From contig CM072876.1 in NCBI GenBank assembly GCA_036937835.1, positions 15,159,501 to 15,223,500 on the forward strand: a DNA stretch of 64,000 nucleotides. Direction: 5' to 3'. The notes below the pieces were generated by a model that saw nothing but the letters and a program-made list of their open reading frames with translations, did no database searches and was not told the origin of the DNA. This stretch comes from Pampus argenteus (lineage: Eukaryota > Chordata > Actinopteri > Scombriformes > Stromateidae). The stretch's first letter is position 1. Each line of letters starts with the position of its first letter. Below are positions 38,601 to 49,918 of this stretch, piece by piece. Made by a program: the position numbers and the translations under genes.

Positions 38601-41600
38601 TAGTTTAGTTAAACGATGAATTAGAAGTATGCTGACCAGCTAATTGAGATGCTTCTAATGTTGTTAGCTACTCTTGTTAGTGCTCATGGATCCGTGTTTG
38701 GCTGTGTGATAGGAAAATAAATGTTGTTTTAGGACTGGGTCAGTAGGGAAGGCCATGTTGCGTGTTCAGCTTATTAGCATATGCACACACACACACACAG
38801 GCACGCACACACACACACACACACATAGTTCAGTGGTGTCAGTGAGAGGCTAAAAATACGTCATCAGGGAGAATGCTGGTGAGACCCCCAGGGATGAATG
38901 TATGCATGTTTCTGTGTGCATGCATGCAAAAAGCTTTAGGATAAAGGGGGGGGGGTCGTTTCACACATCATACACAATAACACACAAAGAACGAAATCAC
39001 ACAGGAATGCAGGAGCGCACACACACACACACACTCACATGTATGTTCCTTTTTGACATATGGGGCTGTCGGGTTTGATGTGTTTAACATGTAACACTTT
39101 GTAGCCCTCTGTTTCTCTCTTACAGGATAACTGTGTGTATTTACAGTACGCGTCTTTCAAACATCAGCTGATGCAGTGATTGCAATTCAAAAGTGTTGCT
39201 ACTAACATCCGGTGATCTTAAGTGTCTAAAGCTGCTCTTCCACTGTTTCTTCATTAAATCGAGGAATCAACAGACATTTTTCTGAACCAGAATCTTTATT
39301 TTGTTCTCAGGCGCAGGCGTATTAACTCAGCTTAAAACGTGCTATGAACTGTTTTCTGTCTTATCTGTAAGTTTTTTTCTTGATGGGACACATTTTATTG
39401 TTGTTTTTTTATTTTATTTAATTATTTTGTTGCCTGAGAATGCTAATTAGCATTGGTAGCATCTTCCTTTAGAAATGCTAGTTGTAGTTGAACATTTGCA
39501 GTTTTTCACTGTTGTTGACAGGAAAGAAGGAACCCGATGAACATGTTTTTCTCTTTCAGTGCCAAAAGGAGAAAATGGGAAAGTGACACTTTTTAAGGAG
39601 GATTTTTCAAATCTAATGCGAGAATTTGTGTCACTTTTTACCTCCGGTGCACATTTTGTGTTTTCACACACACACACGCTGGTCTTTTTTTTTTTTTTTT
39701 TTTTTGGAAAGTTAGTTGGGTGGATCTACTCGATCACCTGGCTCTTTCTGTTTGCCTTTTTAAAATGTATTTATTATTTTTTATTTTTTATTTTAGTCAT
39801 CTCAAAAAGTTGTTGGTTTAGCGCAGAGGAGCTTGGCTGCAGTATGGCTTTATCGTCTTCTCGTGTGTGTGTGCATGTGCGCTTAATATTCGTGTGTGCA
39901 CGTGTCCAGCTCTCTGTGTAATCGGTGTGTTCTGGCCGTGTGTTGATTATTGTGGAATGGCAGAGCAAAGCTGGGGCCTCTCGGTCACATGACCCGCCCA
40001 GAGCTACAGAGAGATGGAGAGAGAGATAGCGAGGATGAGAGAAGAGGGGGGTAGTGGAACGATGAAGAGGAAGGATGGAAAAGGTCAAAGTTGAGTGGAG
40101 GATGGGATGTGCAGGACGAGGGGGAAAGGGAGAAGTGAAATAGTAATAGCAGAAACATAGGAAACATTAAGAGACAGTAAGAGTGAAAGTATGTGTGTAG
40201 TGAAGAGGATGAATGGTAAATGCAGCATGAGGTGAAGTTAGAAAGGCAGATAGTCTCACGAATCCATCAGATTCTCTGTCTGGTGATTAGTGGTGAATCT
40301 GGCGGTTAGTGCTCCTGCTGTGTGTGCGTGCATGTGTGTGTGTGTATGTATTTGACCCATGTGAGTGAATGTTATGTATGTCAGGTTCCCATTGCAAGAG
40401 AGGAGAATTGATGAAATGGCACTTTTCTAGCCATTGAAAAGGTATATCAAGAAAAATGTATTCATTTCTCAGGAGTCTGGATTATGGAACCTAATTTACT
40501 ATTTTTATTGGAATTAAAAAAAGGACAAGCAACCATACTATGGCTGTAAATTATGTTCATGTTCTGGCTTTTATCTCCAAAAGGTATATAGTGTCAGACT
40601 GAACCGTGAGCATTTACTATTAAATCCAGTCATGAGAAAAAGGGACGAAAAAATGTGTAGAATAACATCATACTATCCAGGGGAAGGAAGTGGAGCAGAA
40701 GGTGAACATTGGATTAACAACTTTATACACAAAACATATGGCAGACACATACAACACTGTCCAGGCTATTCTAAGCACCGCAGTAGCACATAATCAAACA
40801 CAATCAAGGCAATTAGTTAGAGGGCTACACTCAGCCAGGACACACACATTAAAACGCAGATCAAGGATTTAAGAGAAAATGACCCCGAGGTTGCAGCTGT
40901 CATCCTCTGTGAGCGCCCTTAACAGAGAATAAAAAGAAAGCGTTGAATGTCACCTAATGGCAACAAAAAAACTGCTATCAACATCAAACAGAGCTTTAAT
41001 TATTCATCTCTTCCAGCTCAGGCAATATGAGAACCAGGAGCCATTGTAGAGGACACCCAGGTTATATGAAGAAACACTGGGACAACAGATGGTGAAGGTT
41101 GACTTTATTAATAACATTACATGAGAGTAGTTAGTAAGAGACTCTATAGCCAGCAGCCTGTATGTATCTTCACTTGTGTCACACAGCTTGTCCCAGGATT
41201 ATGAATGAATATGAGATTTTTTTTTTTTTTTCCCAGCTGTGATAATAAACTAGGAAGTAGTGCGCTGCGCTGTCAGTATCAATGAATGGAATTGTCAAAA
41301 TAGACAATTAATGTAAAAAGTAATTGATAAATGTGAGTTCTACAGTTCTACTGTGTTACACTGTGCACAGATTCAACTTTTAAAGGCTCCGTCGGCTCAC
41401 TTTATTTTGATAAGTGAAATAATAACTGATGTTGGGTTTTTGGATGAATTTAGATCAATTCGAGGCGTTCTGTGGTGTTTTGGCCCTCTGCTTGTTGGTG
41501 ATGAGCTGCATCTAGTTGGATGTTATTTTACGGGTGTGTGCTTGTGCAGTAAACTCTTGCTCCTCCTGGATTTTCCTCCTCAGTCTATTCCCCTCTTCCT

Positions 41601-41740
41601 TCAGAGAGCGAGACTATGAAAGCTTTGTGTTTCTGGCTCTGTCCACAGTGCTAACACCTGTCCACTAACATAGTAGCATCACCTCAGCCCACGAAAATAC
41701 ACACACCCTGGAATAAAACTGTGGTTTAGCTCTGTGCTGG

Positions 41741-41934
41741 TTCTTTCTGCTTCATCTGCCCCCTTCTCTTCTTCTCTTTTTTCCTCCCTCCCTCCTTCCT
41801 TCCTTCCTTCTCTCTCTCCTGACCTGCTGTCTTTCCCTCCTGTGTGCACAACGGCTGCTTCCTGCCTTCTTTCCTTCCTTCCCTTCTGCCCCGTCTTGTC
41901 CTTCACCTTGGTTTGTCTGTTGGTGTGCGCTTAG
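41741..41934 (+). promoter_or_regulatory. enah: Long pyrimidine-rich tract before the cassette exon
   Basis: About 190 nt upstream of exon 6 are strongly C/T-biased, with 'ttctcttcttctctttttt', CTCC and CTTC tandem units and 'cttctctctctcct'. The final acceptor 'ggtgtgcgcttag' is comparatively poor in pyrimidines. CU-rich elements such as UCUU and CUCUCU bind PTB proteins, which repress many neural exons outside neurons. A role in repressing this exon is inferred. Confidence 0.55.
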
Positions 41935-42729
41935 CCTTCGAAAGCACTTTGTACACTCCCACACCACAGGAGTACGGCAGGACGTCCTCCACACCCACAT
42001 CTCCATCCACGCCCACCTACCCGGCTCCTGGGACGCCATCGCCCTCCTCCACCACACCCCCGACCCCGCCTTTAAGGCACTCAGCCTCCCGATTCGCCAC
42101 CTCGCTCGGTTCCGCCTTTCACCCAGTCCTTCCTCACTACGCCACAGTTCCGAGGCGACAGCAGGCCCTTCCTCAAGCCCCGCCTCCTGCTCCTGTCCCC
42201 AACCCAACCCCTCCACCTCCACCCAAGTCGGTGGTGTGGTCCACGTGCAATTTCACTCCCTTGCCGCCCTCACCCCCTGTCATGATAAGCAGTCCCCCAG
42301 GGAAGGCTGCAGGCCCGCGGCCGCTCATCCCCATCGCAGCGCCTTCCCCTCTCTCTCAGAAGCCGCCCTCACCGTCCCCCAACGGGCCTCCCATGTTCCC
42401 CGCACCTTCCCCGGTCACAATCTCACACAGCCACACCCCTATCGGAATCACCTGTCCCACCCCGCCTCCCCCACCCACACCGCCCCCGCTCCCTTCCCCT
42501 GTGGCACCCCCTCCGTCCTACTCCGTCTCGTCTCCCCCCTCCTCATCCCATGCTCCTGGTGTGCCCTCTCCCTCCACAGCGCCCCCTGCTGCTGCAGCCG
42601 CCGCCACCGCCTCTGCTGAGCACCTCTCTCTCCCTGTGGGCCTGGGCCTGTCGGGGTCAGGAGAGCCGGACACAGCCACAGGCCCAGAGCCCCACCCACC
42701 TCAGGGGGGCTTCTCCTCTCAGCCCCAGG
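41935..42729 (+). CDS. enah: enah exon 6: large neural-type cassette exon (Ser/Thr/Pro-rich insert)
   Basis: The exon is 795 nt (265 codons) and enters and leaves in phase 1, so it can be skipped without changing the frame. It encodes residues 259-523, beginning AFESTLYTPTPQEYG. A block at 42054-42155 includes TPPTPPLRH, RFATSLGSAFHPVLPHYA and TVPR and matches the roughly 246-residue insert of neuron-enriched Mena in mammals; PLPPSPP and MISSPPGKA also match. The rest is low-complexity Pro/Ser/Thr with PTPPPPPTPPPLP stretches that could bind profilin or SH3/WW domains. The end, SGSGEPDTATGPEP, resembles the mammalian segment before the polyproline core. The donor is 'gtaagg'. Neural use is inferred from orthology. 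Confidence 0.92.
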
Positions 42730-44921
42730 GTAAGGCCTCCAGTCCGGACTCTTCTCTCTTTTTCACTGCCTCTCTCCCCTCTGTCTTTCACCGCTTTTTT
42801 GACTCACACACACTAACAGGTGGGGGTGGGGGGCTATTCAACAGTGTTGGTATGTTACCTTACTACTGAACTGGCCGCACCACAAAGAGAGTCCTATAAT
42901 TCAGGCTTATCTCAGAGGAGTTCCACCTTCAGATTTAATCTGTCAAGTGACTTTTCATCACCAATTCTTGCTGCAGTTTATGGCATTAAAACAGCTGCTA
43001 TGGTGACTTTTGTGGGATCTCCTGGTTTAGTAGTTACTGTGACTCAGGCCTGTCTAACTTTCTGTGTCAGTCTTCTCTTAAACTCCATGTATGTCCATGT
43101 GCTTGCTGCTTAAAGGTCTGGCTGTTCACTGGATATGAGATATGTCTGGTCTTTGAGCATGGCATGTATGTCTCTTGGCTAAAATAGAAATCTGTTCTTA
43201 CAGATCTCGGACTTCAGTCTGTGCACAACCACTGCCTCTTTCATTTCTTGGTTGTTTTTTTTCTTTTGTCAGTACATTTCTCAACCAAACTTCAGTGTTG
43301 TTTCTCCCACTATTTCACCCTTTGATTCTTCACTGTGTGTCCTCGAGCCAGTGTGCAGTTCGTCAAACTTACTGTAATCCCCCTGCTGCAGGTCACAGCT
43401 GATACTCTCTGTATGAGACATCAGCTGTGGAGTCAGTGTCTATCCATGTCTATAAATCAAATTCTCATTTCCATCTTGATCGAATAACTTACAAAAAAAT
43501 TAAAAAAAATAATCGGGGGCGTACATAATGTTTTATTTGTAACAAATGTAAATAGACTCGCTGATAGTTATTTGAAAACAAATGAGTTGTAGTTACAATA
43601 TGGTATGCATTCACCCATTCTCACCTGAAATTTGGAATATGATGATTTCTGTGATTAAAAAAACATTTAACATCTAAAAAGTTCAGCTCAGTTGACCCTT
43701 AAATTAAAACGCTAGAATAGCTTTGCATTTATATGCAAATACACCCCCTCTGCTCCAGTGACCTTTAACCCTTTAGCAATTCTCTTATTAGCCACAGGAG
43801 GTGTCCTAATGACCTTTGACCTCAGAGATCATCAAACTGATTGGCTGGAAGGGACTGCTGGACTACTTGTTATAATATTGATCTCTGCTCAGCATGTTCA
43901 CATTCCATCATAGATTATTGAACATGGATTTAGTTCTGTGATGACGAGTTGGAGCAACACAGTTATTATCCATCGTATCATGATATCTCACTGTAGAGGA
44001 GAGAATAGAAATGTGATCTATTTTTTATGAATTAGCTCATATTTAGGCAGATGATATTGACATAAATACCACTGCTGTCCAAGTTGTAAACCAAAAGCTC
44101 ATAATGTGTTATAAGTGTGTGTGTGTGTGTGTGTGTGTGTATGTTTGTGTCATTGCACCAAAATGTGTGTTTTGTCAATATAATGCTGTATGTCCGTTGC
44201 TTTGTCTGAGCTCTGTTTATTTTAATGTAACCTTTCGGATAGGGTTGGGCAATTAAAAAACTGGCATTTATTATTATTCAGTTATATTAGTGCAGGTTAC
44301 TTCAATATAATAAACAATGAGCAGCAGTTTAGATGTCTGACTACACTTTGCCCAACCCTACTTCTAACCATAAACCACTATCACTAACGCTGCATGTGCA
44401 TAGAATAGTTTCCATGTTATCCTGTGGCATGCTGTCATACCTTATATGTGTATTCCACGTTTTGCTTCATTTGGGGAAAAAAAATAAAAATACATCCGCT
44501 GTTATTACACATGGTAAATTTAATGATTATGTTGTGACCTGCTGATGGGCCCGACAAAGACTTATTCAGGTTAAAACATTGAATGCTGCTCTGCTTTTTA
44601 AGTTTTAGCAGGTTTGTCAAATTATTTATTACATAGACGTATGGAAATAAAAAATAAAAAAAACCATTTGACAGGAGGAGTTAGGGAGGGAGAATACATG
44701 GAAAGTTGGTGAGTTAGCTAGTTTCACAGTCTTGGAATAATCCTAATCCTCTCTGAAGACATGAGCCTGTGTCAGATCTAAGACAGATAATGAAATGATC
44801 CAGACTAGGCCTGAAGTCAGCAGGATTTTATCAGTGATGAACTCTTGAAAAATGAGTTTGATTTTGATTCTCCTTCTCCTTGTGCCTTTGCCCATCCCCC
44901 ACCTCCACCTCCCTCCAACAG
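42730..44921 (+). other. enah: enah intron 6
   Basis: A 2.2-kb intron with a (GT)n array at 44115-44141 and a MITE-like element with 13-bp terminal inverted repeats at 44240-44360. A TGCATG (RBFOX-type) hexamer occurs at 44391-44396, far from either exon. No further exon is recognised. Confidence 0.82.
44240..44360. mobile_element. MITE-like element, 121 bp, 13-bp terminal inverted repeats
   Basis: The ends 'tagggttgggcaa' (44240-44252) and 'ttgcccaacccta' (44348-44360) are perfect inverted repeats enclosing AT-rich, non-coding sequence. Termini of the type AGGGTTGGGCAA occur in non-autonomous DNA transposons of fish. No clear target-site duplication was seen, so family and exact edges are uncertain. 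Confidence 0.6.
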
Positions 44922-45257
44922 ACGTGGTGCAGACAGTGGGGTTGACCACCCCCACCCCTCCCCCACCTCCACCCCTGCCACCCGGCTCCACTGTGACCTC
45001 CGCGGCCGCCACCCCAGCCGTCACCCCCCACCACCCCGGCCGGCCACCCTCCCCCACCTCCGCCTCCACCCCTGCCTCCTACACTGACTCCAGGCGGAAC
45101 CCCCCCTCCTCCACCCGGCCCGCCTCCTCCTCCAGGAGCCCCACCCCCTCCCCCGGCACCTCCCCTTCCCGTTGGCTTGTTCTCTCCTGCGGAGGACAGC
45201 CCCATCTCAGGCCTGGCCGCCGCCCTCGCCGGAGCCAAGCTGCGCAAAGTGCCAAGG
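44922..45257 (+). CDS. enah: enah exon 7: polyproline core and G-actin-binding block (frame change inside)
   Basis: The incoming phase-1 frame from exon 6 reads DVVQTVGLTT then a PPPPPPLPPG stretch, resembling the start of the mammalian polyproline exon. The frame open at the 3' end, one base further, reads a PPPPPPPPLPP stretch, GAPPPPPAPPLPVGLFSP and then SPISGLAAALAGAKLRK, the WH2-like G-actin-binding block. That second frame has a stop at 44994 and cannot be entered from 44922 without a frame change. Either the C-rich sequence (for example C6 at 45024-45029) has one base too many or two too few, or the acceptor is the internal 'gactccag' ending at 45093, which restores phase exactly. Polyproline binds profilin. 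The donor is 'gtgagc', exit phase 0. Confidence 0.85.
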
Positions 45258-45408
45258 GTGAGCGCTTGATTGGTTACTTGATCAATGGAAAGCTTGACAA
45301 CCCATTTCTATCCTGAAATCTTTCTAAATATCCAAAATTACTGATTATTGACATGATTATATAAGATTGTAGTATATGAAATCATTTGTAAGTTATTTCC
45401 AGTGCTAG

Positions 45409-45443
<35 letters not shown>

Positions 45444-45566
45444 CTGTCAACCTTTGTGTCCAAACACTGTTGATGTGTACACAACACTCACATTGTTGCT
45501 TCAAGCATAATCAAACAGAATCATTGTCACTGAAACATGTCACACGCCATGTTCACGCATGGTTGG

Positions 45567-45605
<39 letters not shown>

Positions 45606-45942
45606 CACCATCTGTCACATGTAATGCTGACAGCCCCCCTGACTGCATGTCTGCTGTTGTTTATAAAGAAGTAAAGAAATCAACTACAAATTTGACGCAT
45701 ATTGCATCACTTACATTGTTAATATCATGATTACACATGAGGAAATCAGCAGGCTTCATAAACCGTTGTGGAAACAGTTATTTCAATGTTATGCTTGAGT
45801 TTTAACGATTTTGGCACTTTACTGATATAAAAGAAGACCACCAATATACTTTTAACAATTCAGTTGTTTTTCTAAAAGAGGGTGGATGTGGACTTGCGGA
45901 GTACACAACTCATCCACATTCTTGTTACTTTTGTCCCTCCAG
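45258..45942 (+). other. enah: enah intron 7
   Basis: A 685-nt intron with two CA microsatellites, 45412-45440 and 45569-45603. Nothing else is recognised in it. Confidence 0.88.
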
Positions 45943-46085
45943 AGTGATGATGCAGGGGCAGCTCTGGCAGCAGCCTTGTCGGGGGCTGCAGGGGCCGCAG
46001 GGGCCAAATCGGAGACCAGAGGCAACGGCCCTCTGCCTGGAGGAGGAGGGCTTATGGAGGAAATGAGTGCTCTGTTGGCCAGGAG
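45943..46085 (+). CDS. enah: enah exon 8: F-actin-binding block (first part)
   Basis: The exon encodes 47 codons plus two bases: SDDAGAALAAALSGAAGAAG, then GNGPLPGGGGLMEEMSALLAR. The GLMEEMSALLAR stretch is the start of the F-actin-binding block of the EVH2 domain, which lets the tetramer stay attached to growing filaments. The preceding Ala/Gly-rich stretch replaces the more variable MEDTSFPSGG region of mammals. The acceptor is 'ttgtccctccag' and the donor 'gtagag'. It enters in phase 0 and leaves in phase 2, fitting exon 9. Confidence 0.95.
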
Positions 46086-46301
46086 GTAGAGTCACATCAC
46101 ATATTATTGTTAGGTTTAGTACAGCTCAAGCCGGGCGGGTTCACATACTGTTTTTGATTAAATCAAGAACTGCATTTTGTCGCTATCAAATAATCTTTTC
46201 TGTGAAAATTGAGGGAGCTAGGTTAAGGTTTTTCATCAGTGATCCTGAAACTGAGAAACATAGACAATGTCCTCACTGTACCTGCTCTCTGCACCTCACA
46301 G

Positions 46302-46350
46302 GAGAAGAATTGCAGAGAAGGGCTCGTCACCTGAACCCGACCAGAGATCA
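46302..46350 (+). CDS. enah: enah exon 9: F-actin-binding block (end)
   Basis: This 49-nt exon completes an arginine and adds RRIAEKGSSPEPDQRS. Together with exon 8 it gives the basic LLARRRRIAEKG motif of the F-actin-binding site. The acceptor is 'tgcacctcacag' and the donor the strong 'gtaagt'. It leaves in phase 0. Confidence 0.94.
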
Positions 46351-47003
46351 GTAAGTGTCATTAGAGCCGATCTGTCGTCCTTCACATCTCTCATATCTAC
46401 GTCTTGTTTGATTCGGCTCCAAAATAGTAGTACTTTTCCCCCACTGCTCAATCACACACCAGCTCCCCTGTGTGATAATGCACATACATTCATTTCATTC
46501 CTCATCCATCACTCAGTGCTTTATCTGTGCGATACTCTACACGCCTCGTTCTGGATGTTGTGCACTACATTCCAGTCTGGAATCACTATTTTCATTTACC
46601 AGAAGCTCTTAGATAGTGAACTGCTGAATTGTACTTTCACCTGTTTTATATTTATCATATTGTAGTAAGATGTTGAATTTGCTAACAGTCTAAGGAAACG
46701 ATTACCGAGCAATAGGACATCACTACTCATCTATGTTAACCTACGTGTAATATTTATCATTTAAGCCTCAATGGAAAGAAATGTAAGCATGAATGTGTGA
46801 GCAGCGTTCTCAGTGCATAATTTTGCCCTTTTTATGTGTTGACCCCGTTCAAATCTGTGTCTTTTAAAATCACAGACATCTCTCCTGACTGTCAGCTGCT
46901 GTCTATAAGATATCTCTGTCTCCGGTTATCACCACAAGTCACATTCGTGACCCCCTGAGTATGACTCATGTTTGACCATTGAACCCTGTTTGTCTGTCAA
47001 TAG
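46351..47003 (+). other. enah: enah intron 9
   Basis: A 653-nt intron with ordinary unique sequence. No repeat array or additional exon is recognised. The neighbouring introns 8 (46086-46301) and 10 (47056-47320) are short and equally plain. Confidence 0.85.
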
Positions 47004-47055
47004 GAGGAGGGCGAGATAAACACGACCCCTAAAGTGTCCGCCTGTAGCACACCAG
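47004..47055 (+). CDS. enah: enah exon 10: acidic/Thr-Ser spacer
   Basis: The exon encodes EEGEINTTPKVSACSTP plus one base, corresponding to the weakly conserved spacer between the actin-binding blocks and KPWERTNTMN in Mena. The acceptor is 'tctgtcaatag' and the donor 'gtgagt'. Phases 0 in and 1 out agree with both neighbours, which supports it despite low family conservation. Confidence 0.88.
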
Positions 47056-47320
47056 GTGAGTGTCAGAGGAAACCAGCAGTCACAGACGGGAGAATTACCA
47101 TGCATCTTCCCTACACAGACGATGATGACGATCCAAGTTAGCACCGATCCACTTACAAATCTGCTTTTATTTTACAGTAATTGGATGTCAGTTTTTAAAG
47201 TTTTTGCTATGATGATCACAGGATAATTTACATTAGTCAGCAGCTGAACTACGGATCACAGGGGAGGAGGAACTTTAAATGAGGTTTTCATATTTCTCCT
47301 GTGTTTTTGTTTTTCTTCAG

Positions 47321-47387
47321 ACATGCCCAGGAAGCCATGGGAAAGAACAAACACCATGAATGGTAGCAAATCTCCAGTTATCGGAAG
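47321..47387 (+). CDS. enah: enah exon 11: KPWERTNTMNGSKSPVI segment
   Basis: The exon encodes DMPRKPWERTNTMNGSKSPV, then IG and two bases of Arg. The KPWERTNTMN segment is strongly conserved in Mena. The acceptor is 'tttttcttcag' and the donor 'gtacag'. It leaves in phase 2. In mammals the epithelial exon 11a is spliced in after this point; no candidate with its RDSPRKNQ or YDSLHR signature was seen in the following intron. Confidence 0.95.
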
Positions 47388-49833
47388 GTACAGCAAAAAA
47401 ATTGCCTCTCTCTATTTCCTTAATGTCTTATTCATTATGTATTGTTACATTGAAATTACGTTCTGTTCTAAATTGGTTAAGAAGTTTACATTTTTTAGGA
47501 ATCATCTACCCACCGCATATTTCATAAACGACTAGCGGCGATGCTAATAAATGTACATTTCGTAGTGAAAAAGACTAAAGGGGACATACTGACGCATCAG
47601 CATCAGCTAGCTTTTAGCATGATGCACTGCTGGGGCCGTTCAGCGCTGGCTAACATCACTAAAGCTTATGTCTTCTGTCACCTTATGCCTTCATGTGCAC
47701 GTTTGACGTACAGACACTCAACAAACTCGCTGACTTTGCAGACACTGCAGCTGCTCAGTCGTCTGTGTGAGAATGAGCAGAAGAGGAGAAAGATGTTTTT
47801 CATATTATTATTTTTTTTATGCTGTCAACCACTTTGTTTGGATCGATGCTAGTCGGTAACAGAAACAGGTGTGTTCTCTACAGTGGAAATGTAACAATGA
47901 CTGTACATGCAGTCAGGGCTTTATCATGCCACTCGTGTCATCATGTCCCTTCTTGACTTGATCCACGCCAGTAATACTTTATATTCAACATTTAACTGCA
48001 CTTTTCAAAAGAACTGATTCTTTACTATGAATGATCCTGTAGGAGTAGGAAGATTAGTTCACTTTTTCAACGCCTGTGAGCAAACCTAAAGCTCCTCTCA
48101 TTAGGCGGCAGACAGACGTAGATAGATACAAAGCTGTAATTTGTAAAGTCAGTGTCTCTGCTGCTCACACAGACGAGAGTCTCCGTGGAGAAATCCCATG
48201 GCAGCAGATTCTTCCAACAGGTAGAGAGAGACGATCCTGGAGAGAAAACAATCTTTTTTTTTTTCTTTTCTTAAAACAAAGTTTGCTGTGATGGAAGTGG
48301 TTTTTTTTTCAGAGCAAGGTTATTTTTAAATGCTCGGAACAACAGTTTGGAATGAATCCTGTGTTGTCAACCTGCAGGGGCCATCCATCTCTGTTCGCCT
48401 GTTGTTTGATATGTGCCGTGTTGTGCAGTACATCATGTGGTGTTTTCTAAACCAGCCAATGCCTGTGTGATGGATTTCTAATGTAAGCTAGTCACTGTTT
48501 CTGCATGCTGCTCTGCCCGCTGCCCTGCAAACTTCTCTTTTTTCCTAAACAGGGAAATCCATATATGTGTCACATACACCCGCCCTATTACACACACACA
48601 CACACACTCACCCTCACAGTGTCCACCCAATACAGACTAGACTTGGCATGGTATTATCATTGTAAAGCCAGAACAGGTCCAGCAGGCACTCACTGATAAG
48701 GCCTGTGTGTGTGTGTGTGTGTGTGTGTGTTTATGACCAGATGGGCGTTTTTTGATTCCATCTTATTAAAAGTGACTTTAATATTTTGACTCATCACACC
48801 ACATGAACTCATCTGAACATGTTTTCATTTCATGAGACTTTTGCGGTTGTTCAGGCACCATTATGCACGTTACTGTAAAACCGGAAATACCCTGAACAAT
48901 AAAACTAAAAGACTACAAACATCGTGAAATACTTTCCAACCCACGGCTAGTACGGTAAATGACCCGCCGTCGTGCTCATTTCCTTTCCTTTCACGTCTCC
49001 TTCCTGTCACGCTTCCTCTCTTAAGTGATTGGCTTCTATGAGAATTTTATTTGGCATCACACATACAGTAAAGAGCCTTCTCAGTGTACATTAGCTGGAT
49101 CTATGTGCTCTTTCCTCCTGGCTTATCGCTTTTCTTCAGACATGCTACACCCAATAGATTTTTTTATTCCTATAGAATTATAACTTGAAATCTCTTTATA
49201 TGTGAGAGCAAATTTAAGAAATCACCAAAAGACCTGGAGTGATCAGACCTCCTGACAATAATAACGTGTGTTTGCTTTCCTGTGTGTTTTCTGCATGCAT
49301 GTCTCGCTTGTATGCACTTTCCCAGATGTGTGTGCATGCTTGAATCAGGGTTTGATTCATACCTGCAATCTTTTACTTGTGCAACATAATACAAAAACGG
49401 TCACAGAATAACTGACCAAATTAGTCAGTTTAACAGGTTTGCGCCATCAAATTAATTAACATGCATTTATTTGGCACTTTTGCCCAAAGTAACATTCAAA
49501 TAAGGAAGAATCCACAGCAAAGATACCACAGCAACTAACTAATAAATTGGGGAATTTTTATATCTACAGTTTGTCATATTCATCCACCTGTACTAGTTTA
49601 GTTGTTTCCATCAGTCAGGGTTCAGGGAAAGAGCAGTCGAATGTGTCATAATATTAGAAATTTGTGATATTTTGTGGTGCTAGTATGAATCCAGATGCTC
49701 GAGTGATCTTACTAAATCCAAAGTGTGCATTGATCTCACACATGTGAAAATAATAATGTCTGAATTCTTTTCCACCTTGTTCCTGCTTCTTTTTTTATCT
49801 GTTTTTAACTCTGTCACTCGCCTCTCCCCACAG
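47388..49833 (+). other. enah: enah intron 11
   Basis: A 2.4-kb intron holding a (GT)n array (48704-48731), a shorter CA tract (48591-48607) and unique sequence. No exon 11a equivalent is recognised by reading, though a diverged one could be missed. Confidence 0.82.
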
Positions 49834-49918
49834 ACCGAAATCCACTCCAACACCTACTGCATCCTTAAGTGCCAACGGTGTGCCAACAGAAGCTGTTGAC
49901 TATGATAGATTGAAACAG
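49834..49918 (+). CDS. enah: enah exon 12: linker and start of tetramerisation helix
   Basis: After completing an arginine, the exon reads PKSTPTPTASLSANGVPTEA, then VDYDRLKQ. DYDRLKQ opens the C-terminal coiled coil that makes Ena/VASP proteins tetramers. The acceptor is 'cctctccccacag' and the donor 'gtaaaa'. Phases are 2 in and 0 out. Confidence 0.95.

Larger units (their letters stand above)
35643..41934 (+). other. enah: enah intron 5, with nested mobile elements
   Basis: A 6.3-kb intron carrying a 2.2-kb LINE inserted into an older repeat. It also has CA arrays at 38785-38823 and 39018-39033, a T23 run at 39687-39709 and a long pyrimidine-rich stretch before the next acceptor. Without the LINE the intron would be about 4.1 kb. 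No other exon is recognised. Confidence 0.85.

Noticed and set aside
41752..42222. Open frame of 156 codons on the - strand
   Set aside because: It spans the pyrimidine tract and the 5' part of exon 6 in antisense; the Arg/Glu/Gly bias comes from the CT-rich strand.
42236..42816. Overlapping Pro/His/Ser-rich frames within exon 6
   Set aside because: These are composition shadows of the real cassette exon; only the phase-1 frame carries the conserved Mena block.
44831..45247. Gly-rich open frame of 138 codons on the - strand
   Set aside because: It is antisense to the C-rich polyproline exon and has no independent support.
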